This document shows, piece by piece, positions 16,495 through 24,639 of a DNA stretch of 64,000 nt. A program made the translations under genes and the position numbers. Source of the stretch: Microbacterium sp. H83 (GTDB lineage Bacteria; Actinomycetota; Actinomycetes; Actinomycetales; Microbacteriaceae); the NCBI RefSeq assembly GCF_001650405.1, contig NZ_LWCU01000045.1, positions 97,189 through 161,188 of the forward strand, written 5' to 3'. Numbering within the stretch: the stretch's first letter is position 1; every line of letters starts with the position of its first letter. Below the pieces are notes generated by a model. The model ran no database searches. It was not told the origin of the DNA and saw only the letters and a program-made list of their open reading frames with translations.

Positions 16495-19400
16495 TTGTCG
16501 AACGTCACGCAGGACGCGCTGGATCGACGCGCCGCCGCCCCCGCTCCCCGCACACTGATCGATGTCCTGCGCGACACCACGGCGCGGCATCCCGATGCCT
16601 CGGCTATCGAAGACGCCGACGGCGCCCTGAGCTACGGAGAGCTACTGGCACGCGTATGGCGGACCGCCGCCGACCTGCACGCCGCCGGGGTGCGGTCGGG
16701 GGACCGCGTCGGCATCCGGATGACATCGGGACGCCGGGAGCTCTACATCGGCATCCTCGGCGCGATGGCGGCGGGCGCGGCCTACGTCCCGGTCGATGCC
16801 GACGATCCGCAGGAGCGCGCCGACCTGGTGTTCGGCGAGGCGCACGTCGCGGGAGTCATCACCGACGCCGGCTACGGTCCGGCCGACGCCTCGCCGCCGA
16901 CGCCCCTGTTCCGCAGCGCCGATCCGCATCCGAGCACCTCCGCGGAGCCCGTCGTCACGCCCCCTGGCATCGACGACGACGCCTGGATCATCTTCACCTC
17001 GGGATCGACCGGCGTCCCGAAGGGCGTCGCGGTGTCGCACCGCTCCGCCGCCGCGTTCGTCGACGCCGAGGCGCGGCTGTTCCTGCAGGACGCGCCGCTC
17101 GGTCCCGGCGACCGCGTGCTGGCGGGCCTCTCGGTCGCGTTCGATGCGTCGTGCGAGGAGATGTGGCTCGCGTGGGGACACGGTGCCTGCCTGGTGCCGG
17201 CGCCGCGGGCGCTCGTCCGCTCCGGCGAGGACCTCGGCCCGTGGCTGCTCGGTCACGGCATCACCGTCGTCTCGACCGTCCCCACCCTCGCCGCGCTGTG
17301 GCCGCAGGACGCGATCGAGAACGTCCGACTGCTGATCTTCGGCGGCGAGGCGTGCCCGCCCGAACTCGTCGCCCGACTCGCAGCGGACGGCAGGGAGATC
17401 TGGAACACCTACGGCCCGACGGAGGCGACCGTCGTCGCGTGCGCCGCGCTCATGGACGGCACCGGTCCCGTGCGCATCGGGCTCCCGCTCGACGGGTGGT
17501 CTCTCGCGGTGGTCGACGCCGCGGGCGAGCGGGTGGCCGACGGCGAGCCCGGCGAGCTCATCATCGGCGGCGTCGGACTCGCCAGGTATCTGGACCCGGC
17601 GAAGGACGCCGAGAAGTACGCGCCGATGCCCTCCCTCGGCTGGGAGCGCGCGTATCGCTCCGGCGACCTCGTCCGATTCGATCCCGAGGGCCTGGTCTTC
17701 CAGGGACGCGCCGACGACCAGGTCAAGATCGGCGGGCGGCGCATCGAGCTCGGCGAGGTCGAGGCGGCTCTGCAGGCCCTGACCTCGGTCTCGGCGGCGA
17801 CGGTGGTCGTGCAGAAGAGCGAGGCGGGGATGCCGCTGCTCGTCGGATATGTCGTCCCCGACGAGGGCTTCGACCGCCAGGTGGCGCGCGGCGAACTGGC
17901 CGAGACCCTGCCCGCCCCCCTCATCCCGCTGCTGGCCACGGTGGACGACCTCCCCGTGCGGACCTCGGGCAAGGTCGACAAGGCCGCGCTTCCGTGGCCG
18001 CTCGACTCCGGCGACGCGGGCGCCTCCTCCCTCTCGGGCACGGCAGCATGGCTCGCGGAGCAGTGGTTCGCCGTGCTCGGGGTACGACCCGACGACGAGG
18101 ATGCGGACTTCTTCCAGCTCGGGGGCGGCTCGCTCGCCGCCGCCCAGCTCGTCTCGCGGCTGCGCACCCGAGCCCCCGAGTTCACGATGACCGATGTCTA
18201 CGATCTGCCGCGCCTGCGTCAGATGGCGGACGCCGTCGAGGAGGACGCCGACGACGACCCCGAGGAACGGGTCTTCAGCACGCCTGCGCCGACTCCGAGA
18301 CGGATGCAGTGGGTGCAGACGCTCGCCGGCCTGCCGCTGTTCGTGTTCACCGGCATCCGCTGGCTGCTCTTCCTCCTGACCGCGAGCTGGATCCTGCGGC
18401 TCTTCCCCGGCTTCTACGTCCTCCCCGAGGTCTCCGGGTGGACGCTCCTCGTCGGGCTCGTGCTCTTCGCCACGCCGCTCGGCAAGATGACGATCGCCGC
18501 CGTGGCCGCGCGGCTGCTGCTGGCCGGCGTGCGCCCCGGAGACCACCCCCGCGGCGGAGCCGTGCACCTGCGGCTCTGGCTCGCGGAGCAGATCGCGCAG
18601 CAGGTCGATCCGGTGGGTCTCGCCGGCGCACCCTGGGTCGTCTACTACGCCCGCGCGCTCGGCGCCCGCATCCACAAGGACGTCGACCTCCACACCATCC
18701 CGCCGATCACCGGGATGCTCGAGATCGGCGCCGGAGCGTCGGTCGAGCCGGAGGTCGATCTCACCGGCTACTGGATCGACGGCGACACGGTGCGCATCGG
18801 CGGCATCCGCATCGGCGCCGACGCGACGATCGGAGCGCGCAGCACGCTCGCGCCCGGCACGAGGATCGGTCGACGCGCCGAGATCGCGCCCGGATCCGCC
18901 GTCTTCGGCCGCGTGCGCGCCGGTCAGCGCTGGGCGGGTTCTCCCGCGGCCCGCGTGGGCGGGACCTCGACGCCCTTCGCCCCCGGTCGACCGCCGAGCC
19001 GCACGCGCTGGCTGTGGGCGTACGCCGCGTCGTCCGCGCTCCTGGGGGCGCTGCCGATCGTCGCGCTGGCCGCCGGGGCGCTGGTGCTGGCGGCGGGCAT
19101 GCGCGGGGCGGAGACCCTGCCCGGTGCGCTGCCCGGCATGCTCTCCCTCCTCGTTCCGGCGGTGCTGGTGGCCGGCGCGGTCTTCGCGCTGCTGGTCCTC
19201 GGTCTGGTGCGCCTCCTCGGGATCGGGCTCCACGAGGGCGTGCACCCGGTGCGCTCCCGCATCGCCTGGCAGGCGTGGACGACCGAGCGTCTGCTCGACT
19301 CGGCCCGCACGTTCCTGTTCCCGCTCTACTCCAGCATCCTCACCCCGATGTGGCTGCGAGCGCTCGGCGCCGACGTCGGACGCGACGTCGAGGCGTCGAC

Positions 19401-20421
19401 CGTGCTCCTCATCCCGAAGCTGACGACGATCGCCGACGGCGCGTTCCTCGCCGACGACACCATGGTCGCGACGTACGAGCTGCAGGGCGGGTGGATGCGG
19501 CTGGCGAGGGCCCGCATCGGCAAGCGGGCCTTCCTCGGCAACTCCGGTCTCGCCGCCGGCGGCCACAACGTCCCGAAGGACGGGCTGGTCGCCGTGCTGT
19601 CGGTCGCCCCGCCCAAGGCGAAGGCCGGATCGTCGTGGCTGGGCTCGCCGGCCTCACGGCTGCGTCGCGTCGTCAACGACGCCGACCTCGAGCGCACCTA
19701 TCGGCCCCGTCCCGGCCTGCGCGTCGCCCGCGCGCTGTGGGAGCTCGGCCGCATCGTCCCCGTGATCGTGACGTGTGCGCTCGGCCTGGCCGTGCTGCTC
19801 ACCCTCGCGGCGATCGTCGAGACCTGGGGTCTGGGCGCGGCCGTCCTGCTCTCGAGTGTCGTGATGCTCGCCGCGGGAGCGGTCGCCGCCCTGGTGACCA
19901 CCGCCGCGAAGTGGCTGATCGTCGGTCCGATCCGCGCCGGCGAGCATCCGCTGTGGTCGAGCTTCGTATGGCGCACCGAGGTCTCCGACACGTTCACCGA
20001 GATGCTGGCGGCTCCCTGGTTCGCGAACGCGGCCGCGGGGACGCCTGCGCTCGCGATCTGGCTCCGCACTCTCGGTGCGAAGATCGGCCGCGGCGTGTGG
20101 ACCGACAGCTACTGGCTTCCGGAACCGGACCTCGTCACCCTGGGCGACGGCGCGACGGTCAACCGCGGTTGTGTGGTTCAGACCCATCTGTTCCATGATC
20201 GTGTGATGAGCATCGACGCAGTGACCCTCGAGAACGGTGCGACCCTCGGTCCGCACAGTGTCATCCTGCCCGCCGCCACGATCGGCGCGGACGCCACCGT
20301 CGGCCCCGCGTCGCTGGTCATGCGCGGGGAGCTCGTCCCCGTCGGGAGCCGCTGGAGCGGCAACCCGATCGGACCGTGGCGAGCCGTCAAGGTGCGCTCG
20401 TACCAGGCCTCGGACGTATGA
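16495..20421 (+). CDS. Pls/PosA-family membrane-bound nonribosomal peptide synthetase
   Basis: A 1308-residue enzyme with the architecture of epsilon-poly-L-lysine synthetase. Adenylation domain, residues about 20-510 (SGSTGVPKG at 169-177; FDASCEEMW and NTYGPTEATVV core motifs); carrier domain about 525-600 with FFQLGGGSL, Ser546 taking the phosphopantetheine; then about six membrane segments interleaved with hexapeptide-repeat (left-handed beta-helix) acyltransferase-like domains to the end. There is no ordinary condensation or thioesterase domain, the hallmark of this family (NRPS terminal domain TIGR02353). TTG 16495 is the only start in front of the first A-domain residues. Coupled by ATGA to an M1 peptidase. 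The amino acid used cannot be read with certainty. Confidence 0.9.
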   Translation: MSNVTQDALDRRAAAPAPRTLIDVLRDTTARHPDASAIEDADGALSYGELLARVWRTAADLHAAGVRSGDRVGIRMTSGRRELYIGILGAMAAGAAYVPVDADDPQERADLVFGEAHVAGVITDAGYGPADASPPTPLFRSADPHPSTSAEPVVTPPGIDDDAWIIFTSGSTGVPKGVAVSHRSAAAFVDAEARLFLQDAPLGPGDRVLAGLSVAFDASCEEMWLAWGHGACLVPAPRALVRSGEDLGPWLLGHGITVVSTVPTLAALWPQDAIENVRLLIFGGEACPPELVARLAADGREIWNTYGPTEATVVACAALMDGTGPVRIGLPLDGWSLAVVDAAGERVADGEPGELIIGGVGLARYLDPAKDAEKYAPMPSLGWERAYRSGDLVRFDPEGLVFQGRADDQVKIGGRRIELGEVEAALQALTSVSAATVVVQKSEAGMPLLVGYVVPDEGFDRQVARGELAETLPAPLIPLLATVDDLPVRTSGKVDKAALPWPLDSGDAGASSLSGTAAWLAEQWFAVLGVRPDDEDADFFQLGGGSLAAAQLVSRLRTRAPEFTMTDVYDLPRLRQMADAVEEDADDDPEERVFSTPAPTPRRMQWVQTLAGLPLFVFTGIRWLLFLLTASWILRLFPGFYVLPEVSGWTLLVGLVLFATPLGKMTIAAVAARLLLAGVRPGDHPRGGAVHLRLWLAEQIAQQVDPVGLAGAPWVVYYARALGARIHKDVDLHTIPPITGMLEIGAGASVEPEVDLTGYWIDGDTVRIGGIRIGADATIGARSTLAPGTRIGRRAEIAPGSAVFGRVRAGQRWAGSPAARVGGTSTPFAPGRPPSRTRWLWAYAASSALLGALPIVALAAGALVLAAGMRGAETLPGALPGMLSLLVPAVLVAGAVFALLVLGLVRLLGIGLHEGVHPVRSRIAWQAWTTERLLDSARTFLFPLYSSILTPMWLRALGADVGRDVEASTVLLIPKLTTIADGAFLADDTMVATYELQGGWMRLARARIGKRAFLGNSGLAAGGHNVPKDGLVAVLSVAPPKAKAGSSWLGSPASRLRRVVNDADLERTYRPRPGLRVARALWELGRIVPVIVTCALGLAVLLTLAAIVETWGLGAAVLLSSVVMLAAGAVAALVTTAAKWLIVGPIRAGEHPLWSSFVWRTEVSDTFTEMLAAPWFANAAAGTPALAIWLRTLGAKIGRGVWTDSYWLPEPDLVTLGDGATVNRGCVVQTHLFHDRVMSIDAVTLENGATLGPHSVILPAATIGADATVGPASLVMRGELVPVGSRWSGNPIGPWRAVKVRSYQASDV

Positions 20422-21740
20422 CCGTCGACCCCTACACCCCGCACAGCGGCGACCGCCGCTACGGGGTGCTGCACTACGACCTCGCCGTCGACTACCGGGT
20501 CACCACCAACCGCCTCTCCGGCACGGCGACGATCCGGCTGCAGCTCGCGGAGCGGACATCGCACATCTCCTTCGATCTGGTCGGGCTCAAGGCGACCAAG
20601 GTCCGCGTGACCGGCGATCGTCGCGCGTCGTTCCGTCAGGACGCGCGCCGCCTCAAGGTGGTCTTCGGAGCGGACCGGGAGAGCGGCGAGGAGCTCACGG
20701 TGGTGGTCGAGTACGCGGGTGCCCCCGCGCCGCGACGCACGCGCTGGGGCCTCCTCGGCTGGGAGGAGCTCGAAGACGGGGTGCTGGTGGCGTCGCAGCC
20801 GACCGGCGCGCCCACCTGGTTCCCGTGCAACGACATCCCCTCCGACAAGGCGACGTACCGGTTGGAGATCACCGCCGACCCCGAGTACACCGTCGTCAGC
20901 GGCGGCGAGGCGACCCGATCGACGCAGCGCGGACGCACCAGATGGACTTTCCAGCAGCCCGTCCGCACGGCGACGTACCTCATGACGGTGCAGATCGGGC
21001 AGTACGCGGACGACCGCGTGGACCTCGCCGGAATCCCGGGTCGGCTGTACCACCCGCGCGCTCTCGCTCCTCGGGTGCGCGCGGACTTCGCACGGCTGCC
21101 CGACATGATGCAGACGTTCGTCGCGGCTTTCGGCCCGTACCCCTACGAGTCCTACAAGGTCGTCGTGACCGCCGACGACCTCGAGATCCCGCTCGAAGCG
21201 CAGGGGATGGCCATCTTCGGGGCGAATCACGTCGACGGCGTCGGGGGCAGCGAGCGGCTCGTCGCGCACGAACTCGCGCACCAGTGGTTCGGCAACAGCG
21301 TCGGGGTCGCGCGCTGGCAGGACATCTGGCTGAACGAGGGGTTCGCCTGCTACGCGGAGTGGCTGTGGTCGGAGGCGGCGGGCGGACCGACGGCGCACGC
21401 GCAGGCGGTCGCGCACCACGCCCAGCTCCGAGCCCTCCCGCAGGACCTGATGCTGTCCGATCCGGGCCCTGCCGACATGTTCGACGACCGCGTCTACAAG
21501 CGCGGGGCGCTGACGCTGCACGCCCTCCGCCTGACGATCGGAGCGGATGCCTTCTTCGGTCTCGTGCAGGAGTGGACGTCCCGCTTCGCGGGTCTCGCGG
21601 CCACCACCGACGATTTCCTCGGCCTCGTCGACGGGGCCGGCGACGGCGCACGCGCGCTCGTGCGCACCTGGATCGACGAGCTCCCGCTCCCGAGCCTCCC
21701 GCGCAGCGGTCGTCAGCCGAGGGCGACGCTGAGCGTGTGA
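20418..21740 (+). CDS. M1-family zinc metallopeptidase
   Basis: A 440-residue peptidase, about half the length of PepN because it ends after the catalytic domain. The zinc site HELAH (His284, His288) is followed by exactly 18 residues and then Glu307, the HExxH-x18-E pattern. In place of the usual GxMEN exopeptidase motif there is LEAQGMAIFG, so recognition of a free N-terminus may differ. It overlaps the synthetase stop by four bases (ATGA), so they are co-translated. M1-like aminopeptidases that degrade epsilon-polylysine are known from the Streptomyces producer; a role in trimming or protecting against the product of the upstream synthetase is inference. Its end overlaps the convergent transferase gene by 28 bases. 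Confidence 0.9.
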   Translation: MTVDPYTPHSGDRRYGVLHYDLAVDYRVTTNRLSGTATIRLQLAERTSHISFDLVGLKATKVRVTGDRRASFRQDARRLKVVFGADRESGEELTVVVEYAGAPAPRRTRWGLLGWEELEDGVLVASQPTGAPTWFPCNDIPSDKATYRLEITADPEYTVVSGGEATRSTQRGRTRWTFQQPVRTATYLMTVQIGQYADDRVDLAGIPGRLYHPRALAPRVRADFARLPDMMQTFVAAFGPYPYESYKVVVTADDLEIPLEAQGMAIFGANHVDGVGGSERLVAHELAHQWFGNSVGVARWQDIWLNEGFACYAEWLWSEAAGGPTAHAQAVAHHAQLRALPQDLMLSDPGPADMFDDRVYKRGALTLHALRLTIGADAFFGLVQEWTSRFAGLAATTDDFLGLVDGAGDGARALVRTWIDELPLPSLPRSGRQPRATLSV

Positions 21741-22366
21741 CCCGCTGGGCCCGCGATCGTCGTCGCTGTGATCGTCGTCGACCGCCCGGGCAGGAGGACG
21801 GACCACGTCGTGGCCCGCTCCGGTGCTGAGGCGGGCGCGGACGGGTCCGCATGCATCCGCACCGCCGCGAGATCGACGTCGAGTCCGCGGCCATCCGCCT
21901 TCAATGCCGCCTCCATGCGCGTCCAGCCGGCCAGGTCGGGAACCTCCGACGGCGCGAAGAGCGCGGCGATCTCGGCCACCCTGGACGCGGACGATGCCGG
22001 TTCGAGGTCGACCCCGACGGATGCCGGCCATGGCGCCGCGGCCACGGCGACGAGTCCGTCGGCGTGACTGACGCTCATCGAGACGCCGTCGGTGCGCGGA
22101 GCAGCGTGGTGCCGTCCGCACCGATCGCAGCGGCTGTCGATCACGACGCCGGGTTCGCCGCGCAGCTCGCTCACCACGTCACGGAGAAGGGCGCGTCCGG
22201 CGAGGAAGGCCTCGGCGCGCGCGCCGCGCAGCTCGGCCAGGCGTGCGGACTGCCCCTCGCCCATCGCGGCGAGATCGCGCTCCGTGAAGCCGCCGGCGGG
22301 GACGGCGGGCGCCCATCGCACGACGGCATCCCGCCAGGAGAGGCGCCCCGCGCCCGTGTCGGCCAC
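21713..22366 (-). CDS. 4'-phosphopantetheinyl transferase superfamily protein (Sfp-type)
   Basis: A 217-residue enzyme that would attach the phosphopantetheine arm to carrier proteins. Conserved motifs: CDRCGRHHAAP near residue 82, SVSHADG near 98, VGVDLEP near 117 (the Mg-binding Asp) and WTRMEAALKADGRGL near 147, the WxxxEAxxKxxG pattern of Sfp enzymes. It is convergent with, and overlaps, the M1 peptidase gene next to the Pls-type synthetase, so its likely target is Ser546 of that protein. GTG 22366 is the only start consistent with the N-terminus; the sequence six bases upstream is a weak CAGGGT box. Confidence 0.88.
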   Translation of the reverse strand: MADTGAGRLSWRDAVVRWAPAVPAGGFTERDLAAMGEGQSARLAELRGARAEAFLAGRALLRDVVSELRGEPGVVIDSRCDRCGRHHAAPRTDGVSMSVSHADGLVAVAAAPWPASVGVDLEPASSASRVAEIAALFAPSEVPDLAGWTRMEAALKADGRGLDVDLAAVRMHADPSAPASAPERATTWSVLLPGRSTTITATTIAGPAGHTLSVALG

Positions 22367-22383
22367 GCGCCGACCCTGTCCGG

Positions 22384-22686
22384 TCAGACCTCGAAGTCGA
22401 CCGCGACGCGCGACGCGACCACGGAGCGCACGTATCCGGTGACCTCGGTGTGCGCGGGATGCACCTGATACGCCTCCAGTTCGGCGACCGAGGGGAAGTC
22501 CGCGACGAGTGCGACGTCCCAGTTCGCATCGGCGTACAGAGTGTTCGCGCCGACCGAGATCGACAGCAGTCCGGGGACGACGCCGTCGAGCGCGTTCAGA
22601 CGGCGAGCGATCTCCGCCGCGTGCGCCGCGCGCTCCTCGGCTCCCTCGGCGGCCAGCTTCCAGCTGACGACGTGACGGATGGTCAT
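22384..22686 (-). CDS. Dabb-family (stress-responsive A/B barrel) protein
   Basis: A 100-residue protein opening with IRHVVSWKL, the typical start of the Dabb (stress responsive alpha/beta barrel) family, and ending in HPAHTEVTGYVRSVVASRVAVDFEV-like strands (HPAHTEV is diagnostic). Such small barrels occur as stress proteins or polyketide/cyclase-like enzymes; no substrate is visible. ATG 22686 overlaps the stop of the DUF836 gene by four bases, making it the third gene of a rhodanese-DUF836-Dabb operon. Confidence 0.83.
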   Translation of the reverse strand: MTIRHVVSWKLAAEGAEERAAHAAEIARRLNALDGVVPGLLSISVGANTLYADANWDVALVADFPSVAELEAYQVHPAHTEVTGYVRSVVASRVAVDFEV

Positions 22687-22979
22687 CGCGACTCCTTCGT
22701 GTCGGTCAGGGCGTCGGCGCGCACCGCGTCCTCGAGCGCGTCGCGCAGCCGGTCGGCCGAGAGGCGCCAGTGGGCGTGGAGCTCGCCGTCGATGAGCACG
22801 ACCGGGATCTTCTCCCACCAGAGGTCGAACAGCGCCGGGTCGTCGTGGATCGACGCCTCGACGATCTCGATGCGCTCGGCAGCGGCATCCGGCAGCTCGG
22901 CGACGACGGTGTCGATGATCTCCGACGCGACATCGCACAGGTGGCAGTCGGGCTTGCCGATGAGCGTCAGCGTCGTCAC
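22683..22979 (-). CDS. Glutaredoxin-like DUF836 protein
   Basis: A 98-residue thioredoxin-fold protein with the redox site KPDCHLCD (Cys12, Cys15) and the cis-Pro segment WWEKIPVVLIDGELH, the pattern of glutaredoxin-like DUF836 proteins. It probably catalyses disulfide exchange in the cytoplasm. GTG 22979 overlaps the rhodanese stop by four bases and its own stop overlaps the Dabb start, so all three are translated together. A thiol/sulfur-transfer partnership with the rhodanese is plausible. Confidence 0.87.
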   Translation of the reverse strand: MTTLTLIGKPDCHLCDVASEIIDTVVAELPDAAAERIEIVEASIHDDPALFDLWWEKIPVVLIDGELHAHWRLSADRLRDALEDAVRADALTDTKESR

Positions 22980-23278
22980 GCGGACGGCACCTCGACCTCG
23001 CGGCCCTGCGCGATCCACTCCCCCGTGCCGCCCTCGACGTTCGTGGCGTCGTAGCCGCGGCTCTCGAGCGCCTCGACCACACGCGCCGACCGTCCGCCCG
23101 CCTGGCAGATCACGTCGAACGCCTCGGACGGGAGCTCGCCGAGGCGGTCGCCGATCTCGGACATCGGGATGTTCACGGCGCCGGGGACGTGTCCCGCGGC
23201 GAACTCGTGCACCTCGCGCACATCGATGAGCGGGGTGTTCGAGCGCTCGGCGAGCTCGGTGACGGTGATCGACTTCAT
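22976..23278 (-). CDS. Rhodanese-like domain protein
   Basis: A single-domain, 100-residue rhodanese. The catalytic loop is VICQAGGRSA with Cys58 as the persulfide-forming residue, preceded by LIDVREVHEFAAGHVPGAVNIP, the standard CH2 signatures. It could move sulfane sulfur or act in thiol stress. ATG 23278 has AGGAGC six bases upstream; first gene of the operon with the DUF836 and Dabb genes. Confidence 0.9.
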   Translation of the reverse strand: MKSITVTELAERSNTPLIDVREVHEFAAGHVPGAVNIPMSEIGDRLGELPSEAFDVICQAGGRSARVVEALESRGYDATNVEGGTGEWIAQGREVEVPSA

Positions 23279-23323
23279 GGCTGCTCCTGCGACAGAGGGT
23301 CGGAATCGCGGCGGGAGACACAA

Positions 23324-23347
23324 AGCGCCCGTCCGGAGACAGGCGCT
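23324..23347 (-). terminator. Rho-independent terminator of the bS22 gene
   Basis: On the minus strand a 10-base-pair stem (one G-U pair) with loop TCCG is followed by TTTGTG. It lies 15 bases after the bS22 stop codon and before the rhodanese start. Confidence 0.7.
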
Positions 23348-23361
23348 CGGTGTCTGGCCGC

Positions 23362-23460
23362 TTACTTCTTGTTGCGGCGCTGGTGGCGAGTCTTGCGAAG
23401 CAGCTTGCGGTGCTTCTTCTTCGCCATGCGCTTGCGGCGCTTCTTGATGACAGAACCCAC
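23362..23460 (-). CDS. Small ribosomal protein bS22 (AURKAIP1/COX24-domain protein)
   Basis: A 32-residue protein, start GTG, sequence MGSVIKKRRKRMAKKKHRK and then LLRKTRHQRRNKK. Over half its residues are Lys or Arg. This is the short, highly conserved actinobacterial ribosomal protein first seen in mycobacterial ribosome structures (bS22), with the KKRRKRMAKKKHRK core of the AURKAIP1/COX24 family; it binds 16S rRNA. GAGG lies six bases before the start. Its own terminator follows, so it is a single-gene unit, and it is too short for many gene finders. Confidence 0.93.
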   Translation of the reverse strand: MGSVIKKRRKRMAKKKHRKLLRKTRHQRRNKK

Positions 23461-23642
23461 GGAAACCTCACTAAGTCAGGGGCTGGGCGTCGCACAGTGC
23501 GGACACCCGGGTACGGGCACGGAAAATGCCTCGGATCATTCTAGCAAACCCGAGCGCGTGCGCCGGACGCGCTCACTCGTCGGTGCGATCCGTGACCATG
23601 AGGCGCCGGACGAGGGCGTGTCCACGGGCCGCTCGTCCGGGG

Positions 23643-23834
23643 TCAGCCCACGTCGGCGATCGGACGCTGCATGGCGTCGGCGACGGACGACTCCGGGACT
23701 CGGAAGCTCCGACCGAAGCGGATGGCGGGCAGCTCCCCAGCGTGCACCATCCGATACACCGTCATCTTCGACACGCGCATGAGCTCGGCGACCTCAGCCA
23801 CCGTAAGGAACCGGACTTCTGGAACCTCGGGCAT
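23643..23834 (-). CDS. BldC-like helix-turn-helix DNA-binding protein
   Basis: A 63-residue protein made of one MerR/excisionase-type HTH (FLTVAEVAELMRVSKMTVYR, recognition residues MVHAGELPAIRFGRSFRVPE). It has the length and sequence style of BldC and of the small HTH proteins that bind as head-to-tail oligomers in actinobacteria. ATG 23834 is preferred because AGAAAGGGG lies eight bases upstream; a GTG at 23864 would add ten residues. A TTTACA/CATAGA-like promoter pair lies on the minus strand about 40-65 bases upstream. The target genes are unknown. Confidence 0.87.
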   Translation of the reverse strand: MPEVPEVRFLTVAEVAELMRVSKMTVYRMVHAGELPAIRFGRSFRVPESSVADAMQRPIADVG

Positions 23835-24122
23835 CCCACGTACCCCTTTCTCGATTGTGGACACACTCTATGTGCAAGCTGGGACGCGTGTAAACCCGCG
23901 TGACTCGTGTGATCAATGAGACCTCCGATCGACCGTCGGGTCGTCCGGCGGCCGGCGTCTCAGCCGGAGCATAGACGACGCCCCGGAGGCGCTCAGGATG
24001 GTCGATCAGACTGGCGGCACGACTCGACATGGCACCGTTCGAGTCCACGCGGACTGGGGTCCGCGCTTTCGCCCCCGACGACCTGCCCCCCGGATCGCCG
24101 GGGGCGAACTGCGTCGGTGCGG

Positions 24123-24539
24123 TCAGGCGCCGAGTCGCTTGAGCGCCGTCGCGACGACGTGCTTCGCGGACGCCGCGGCGCGGCCGACGACCTCGGCGGC
24201 GTGCGCGGCGCCGTCGGGCAGCGGCTGACCCGGGTAGTCGATGTCGGGGGCGTCGTCTCCGTAGGCGTCCATGAGGAACGGCACGAGCCAGTCGTCCACC
24301 GCTTCGAGCGGCGCGACGGCCAGACTGTAGAACCGGCGCTGACCGTCTTCACGGACGCTGACGAGCTCCGCCTCGCGCAGCACCTTGAGGTGCTTGGACA
24401 CCGTGGGCTGGCTGATCCCGAGATCGGCGACGATCTGGCTCACGCTGGTGCCGGCCTCACCTTCGGTCGTGCGTCGCAGGAGGAGCTGGAGGATGTCTCG
24501 CCTCGTACCGTCTGCGATCACGTCGAAGATGTCCGTCAT
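24123..24539 (-). CDS. ArsR-family transcriptional regulator
   Basis: A 138-residue winged-helix regulator. The domain covers residues 1-75: FDVIADGTRRDILQLLL, then VSQIVADLGISQPTVSKHLKVLREAELV, which is typical of metalloregulators and related repressors. No cysteine is present in the DNA-binding helix, so it does not look like a CxC metal sensor. The remaining 60 residues are acidic then alanine-rich. The gene lies divergent from trkH (101 bases apart). The minus-strand box TACCCT (24546-24551) is six bases before ATG, indicating a leaderless transcript. Confidence 0.88.
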   Translation of the reverse strand: MTDIFDVIADGTRRDILQLLLRRTTEGEAGTSVSQIVADLGISQPTVSKHLKVLREAELVSVREDGQRRFYSLAVAPLEAVDDWLVPFLMDAYGDDAPDIDYPGQPLPDGAAHAAEVVGRAAASAKHVVATALKRLGA

Positions 24540-24639
24540 GTGATCAGGGTAGTCTCCCCCGGCACGGAGTACCATGACGAAGGCTCGGCGAACGGCGCCG
24601 CGCTGCCGGGATGCGGTGCACGGATCGAAGGGGGCTGCG

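Noticed and set aside
16642..19566. A 974-codon minus-strand frame inside the synthetase gene
   Set aside because: Antisense shadow of the adenylation and membrane domains; no motif, no ribosome site, and the plus-strand frame has all NRPS motifs.
23794..24048. An 84-codon minus-strand frame around 23794-24048
   Set aside because: It overlaps the HTH gene in another frame and has no protein-like segment or ribosome site.
24087..24104. GC-rich hairpin CCCCCGG/CCGGGGG after the ArsR gene as a terminator
   Set aside because: A 7-base stem with no T tract; plausible but too weak to list.
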